From assembly GCA_054601695.1 (NCBI GenBank), contig BAAHQB010000072.1, positions 682,001 through 746,000 of the forward strand: a DNA stretch of 64,000 nucleotides. Reading direction: 5' to 3'. The stretch is from Amorphochlora amoebiformis. Lineage: Eukaryota > Cercozoa > Chlorarachniophyceae. This document shows, piece by piece, positions 62,097-64,000 of the stretch. The stretch's first letter is position 1. Each line of letters opens with the position of its first letter. The notes under the pieces are model-generated. The model made no database searches. It was not told the DNA's origin and saw only the letters and a program-made list of their open reading frames with translations. The translations under genes and the position numbers were made by a program.

Positions 62097-62181
<85 letters not shown>

Positions 62182-62273
62182 CATGTGTATATATATTATG
62201 CATATGCCTATATATACATACAGATATTGGTATGTATAAATAAATAGGAGATGTGTATAAATATATACATATA

Positions 62274-62329
<56 letters not shown>

Positions 62330-62412
62330 TATTTATACATATATGTATATATACCTATACACACACACATATATATATATATATATACATATATACATTA
62401 ATTTATATGTAG

Positions 62413-62449
<37 letters not shown>

Positions 62450-62510
62450 AATATAGTATATTTATATAAACATACTCATACACATTTATGTAAATATACA
62501 TACATACATG

Positions 62511-62574
<64 letters not shown>

Positions 62575-62711
62575 TGTATAAAAATAACATACACACATAC
62601 ACATACATATCATACTTATGCATACATTAATATTTTCATATACATGAATACCACCAAAACTTGTATTACAACCTATAATACATAAATACTAATTAAAGTA
62701 TATTACAACAA

Positions 62712-62755
<44 letters not shown>

Positions 62756-62786
62756 GTAAATCTTCGTATTCATACATATGAGTATT

Positions 62787-62828
<42 letters not shown>

Positions 62829-62995
62829 TATACATGTAGAGACGTATTTATATCTTCATATATTTGTACATATACACATGATCACTGCATATAAAATATA
62901 AGCACAACGTATATTAATAATATATATATATATATATATATATAAATGTATATATATATATATATATTCTATGTATATATGTACATAATATAGAT

Positions 62996-63039
<44 letters not shown>

Positions 63040-63243
63040 ATATGTGTGTATATGTATATAATATACATTATATTGAATCTAACAGAGATATAGCTGCACA
63101 GATATAACCTTTCATAGTATAATATACATAAATCTCAGACTGTCAGCTTGCACACGCCCTCGTCCATTGCCACGGTATTTGATATATCTGTATAGAATTA
63201 TCTGTATATATATATATATATAGCTGTATTATTCATATTATAT

Positions 63244-63280
<37 letters not shown>

Positions 63281-63895
63281 TATGCTTGTATATTTGCATG
63301 GATGTGTGTGTGTGCTTGTATCGTACATATCCATGGAAGCATATCTTACACCCGTTCATGCATGATACATATTTTACAGTCTACGTCTGCCACGCCCAAG
63401 AGTATCAATGTGTCCACCCGTGCGAGCAGCCGTCAGGGCCGCAGGGGTAGAAAGCGCATGTCGCCCGCAACGAGTCCCGATTCTACCTTCGGTGGTAAGA
63501 GAAGAAAGAGGGAGAAGTGGAAATGGAGAGGACGAGGCAGAGAGAGTATAGGCAATGCGCAGAGAGATAAAGAGAAGATGTACAGAAAAGAAAAAGAGGG
63601 TGGGAGGGGTCGAATTTTGATTTTTCCCTTCTCATCTCCTAGAGTCGAAATTCAAGCTTTCTTTTGTTCTCCTCCCTAATCCTGATCCCAACCCTACTAA
63701 TCCTAGCACTAACCCTAACTTTCATCCTATCGTCCACAAAAACCTTTAATCTAAGCCTAATTTAAACGATAACCTTAACCCTAACCCAAGCAACCACGCC
63801 TTGACCTCTAACCCTGGACTTCTCTTACAGAGCTTGTAGGCGACAAGGGCCGCAATCCTTGGACCCCCGAGGAGGATAAAGCTATCCTAAGGCTG
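61155..63895 (+). CDS. MYB-family DNA-binding protein, N-terminal part (five exons, continues right)
   Basis: Exons: 61155-61369, 61586-61729, 61800-62058, 63380-63494, 63831-63895, ending at a GTAAGTC donor. Phases join exactly, giving 266 residues to the window edge. The ATG is the first after an in-frame TGA at 61125. Residues 1-245 are hydrophilic, Ser/Asn/Pro-rich and probably disordered, with a basic stretch ([12 protein letters not shown], about 225-236) that could be a nuclear signal. The last exon begins a MYB repeat: [17 protein letters not shown], with the first helix Trp and the acidic EED. MYB repeats bind DNA through two or three such helix-turn-helix units; the others must lie beyond 64000. 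So the family call rests on one half-repeat. A role as transcription factor or CDC5-like spliceosomal protein cannot be separated here. Confidence 0.75.
62059..63379 (+). repeat. TA-filled intron 3 of the MYB gene
   Basis: (TA)n, with tracts such as 62515-62570 and 62717-62752, fills most of this 1321-nt intron; both splice sites are in unique sequence. Confidence 0.85.
63670..63800. repeat. Degenerate CCCTAA words in MYB intron 4
   Basis: A run of CCTAATCC, CCCTACTAA, ACCCTAAC and similar words occupies the second half of the intron between exons 63380-63494 and 63831-63895. Confidence 0.75.
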
Positions 63896-64000
63896 GTAAG
63901 TCAAATACGTAAATACTCTTTTTTTTTATACATATATGTATTTACATATATCTTTACATGTGTCCTGTAAATATACACGCACACATACCTCTAAATATGT

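Overview
The window is a piece of eukaryotic nuclear genome. Genes are cut by many GT-AG introns into very small exons (9 to about 180 nt, one of 1.35 kb). Most longer introns are filled with (TA)n and (CA)n microsatellites, and telomere-type TTAGGG/CCCTAA motifs occur inside introns. Nothing looks prokaryotic: there are no operons or Shine-Dalgarno sites. The gene set (UAA nucleotide-sugar transporter, DHHC acyltransferase, MLO-like EF-hand protein, eukaryotic-type D-cysteine desulfhydrase, MYB) fits a unicellular eukaryote, probably an alga or related protist. That placement is inference; no species is claimed. Nearly all long ORFs here are translated (TA)n, (IY)n proteins, and are not genes.

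Layout, left to right: (1) the 3' part of a plus-strand D-cysteine desulfhydrase/ACC-deaminase-type gene, with a 2-kb telomere-like intron (898-6168). (2) A minus-strand UAA-type sugar-nucleotide/PAPS transporter, 14 exons, 390 aa (7467-12254). (3) A divergently transcribed DHHC-family acyltransferase with a DHYC active site, 14 exons, 311 aa (12440-22991). (4) A small, partly resolved minus-strand gene (24496-25085). (5) A small plus-strand gene of a family I recall from algae, with an apparent 1-nt frameshift (25210-25832). (6) A 19-kb minus-strand gene of about 39 tiny exons encoding an MLO-like membrane protein with C-terminal EF-hands (28339-47559). (7) A minus-strand coiled-coil protein with a BRCT-like C-terminus, 806 aa (49659-54069). 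(8) A divergent plus-strand PH-domain protein, 186 aa (54479-56644). (9) A poorly resolved small plus-strand gene (58618-61015). (10) The first five exons of a MYB transcription factor running off the right edge (61155-63895).

Gene models were built by hand. I required GT-AG junctions, reading phase continuous across every junction, and sensible protein motifs. For the transporter, the acyltransferase, the MLO-like gene, the BRCT gene and the PH gene, the summed exon lengths are exact multiples of three. Gene 5 is one base short.

The non-coding DNA falls into three classes. TA-rich DNA fills introns. CTAG-rich, TA-poorer blocks sit in intergenic spacers, each beside a gene 3' end. Polypurine/polypyrimidine tracts of up to 500 bp lie inside introns. 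The genes do not form an obvious pathway. The transporter and acyltransferase share a 185-bp divergent promoter, and both families act in the Golgi/secretory pathway.
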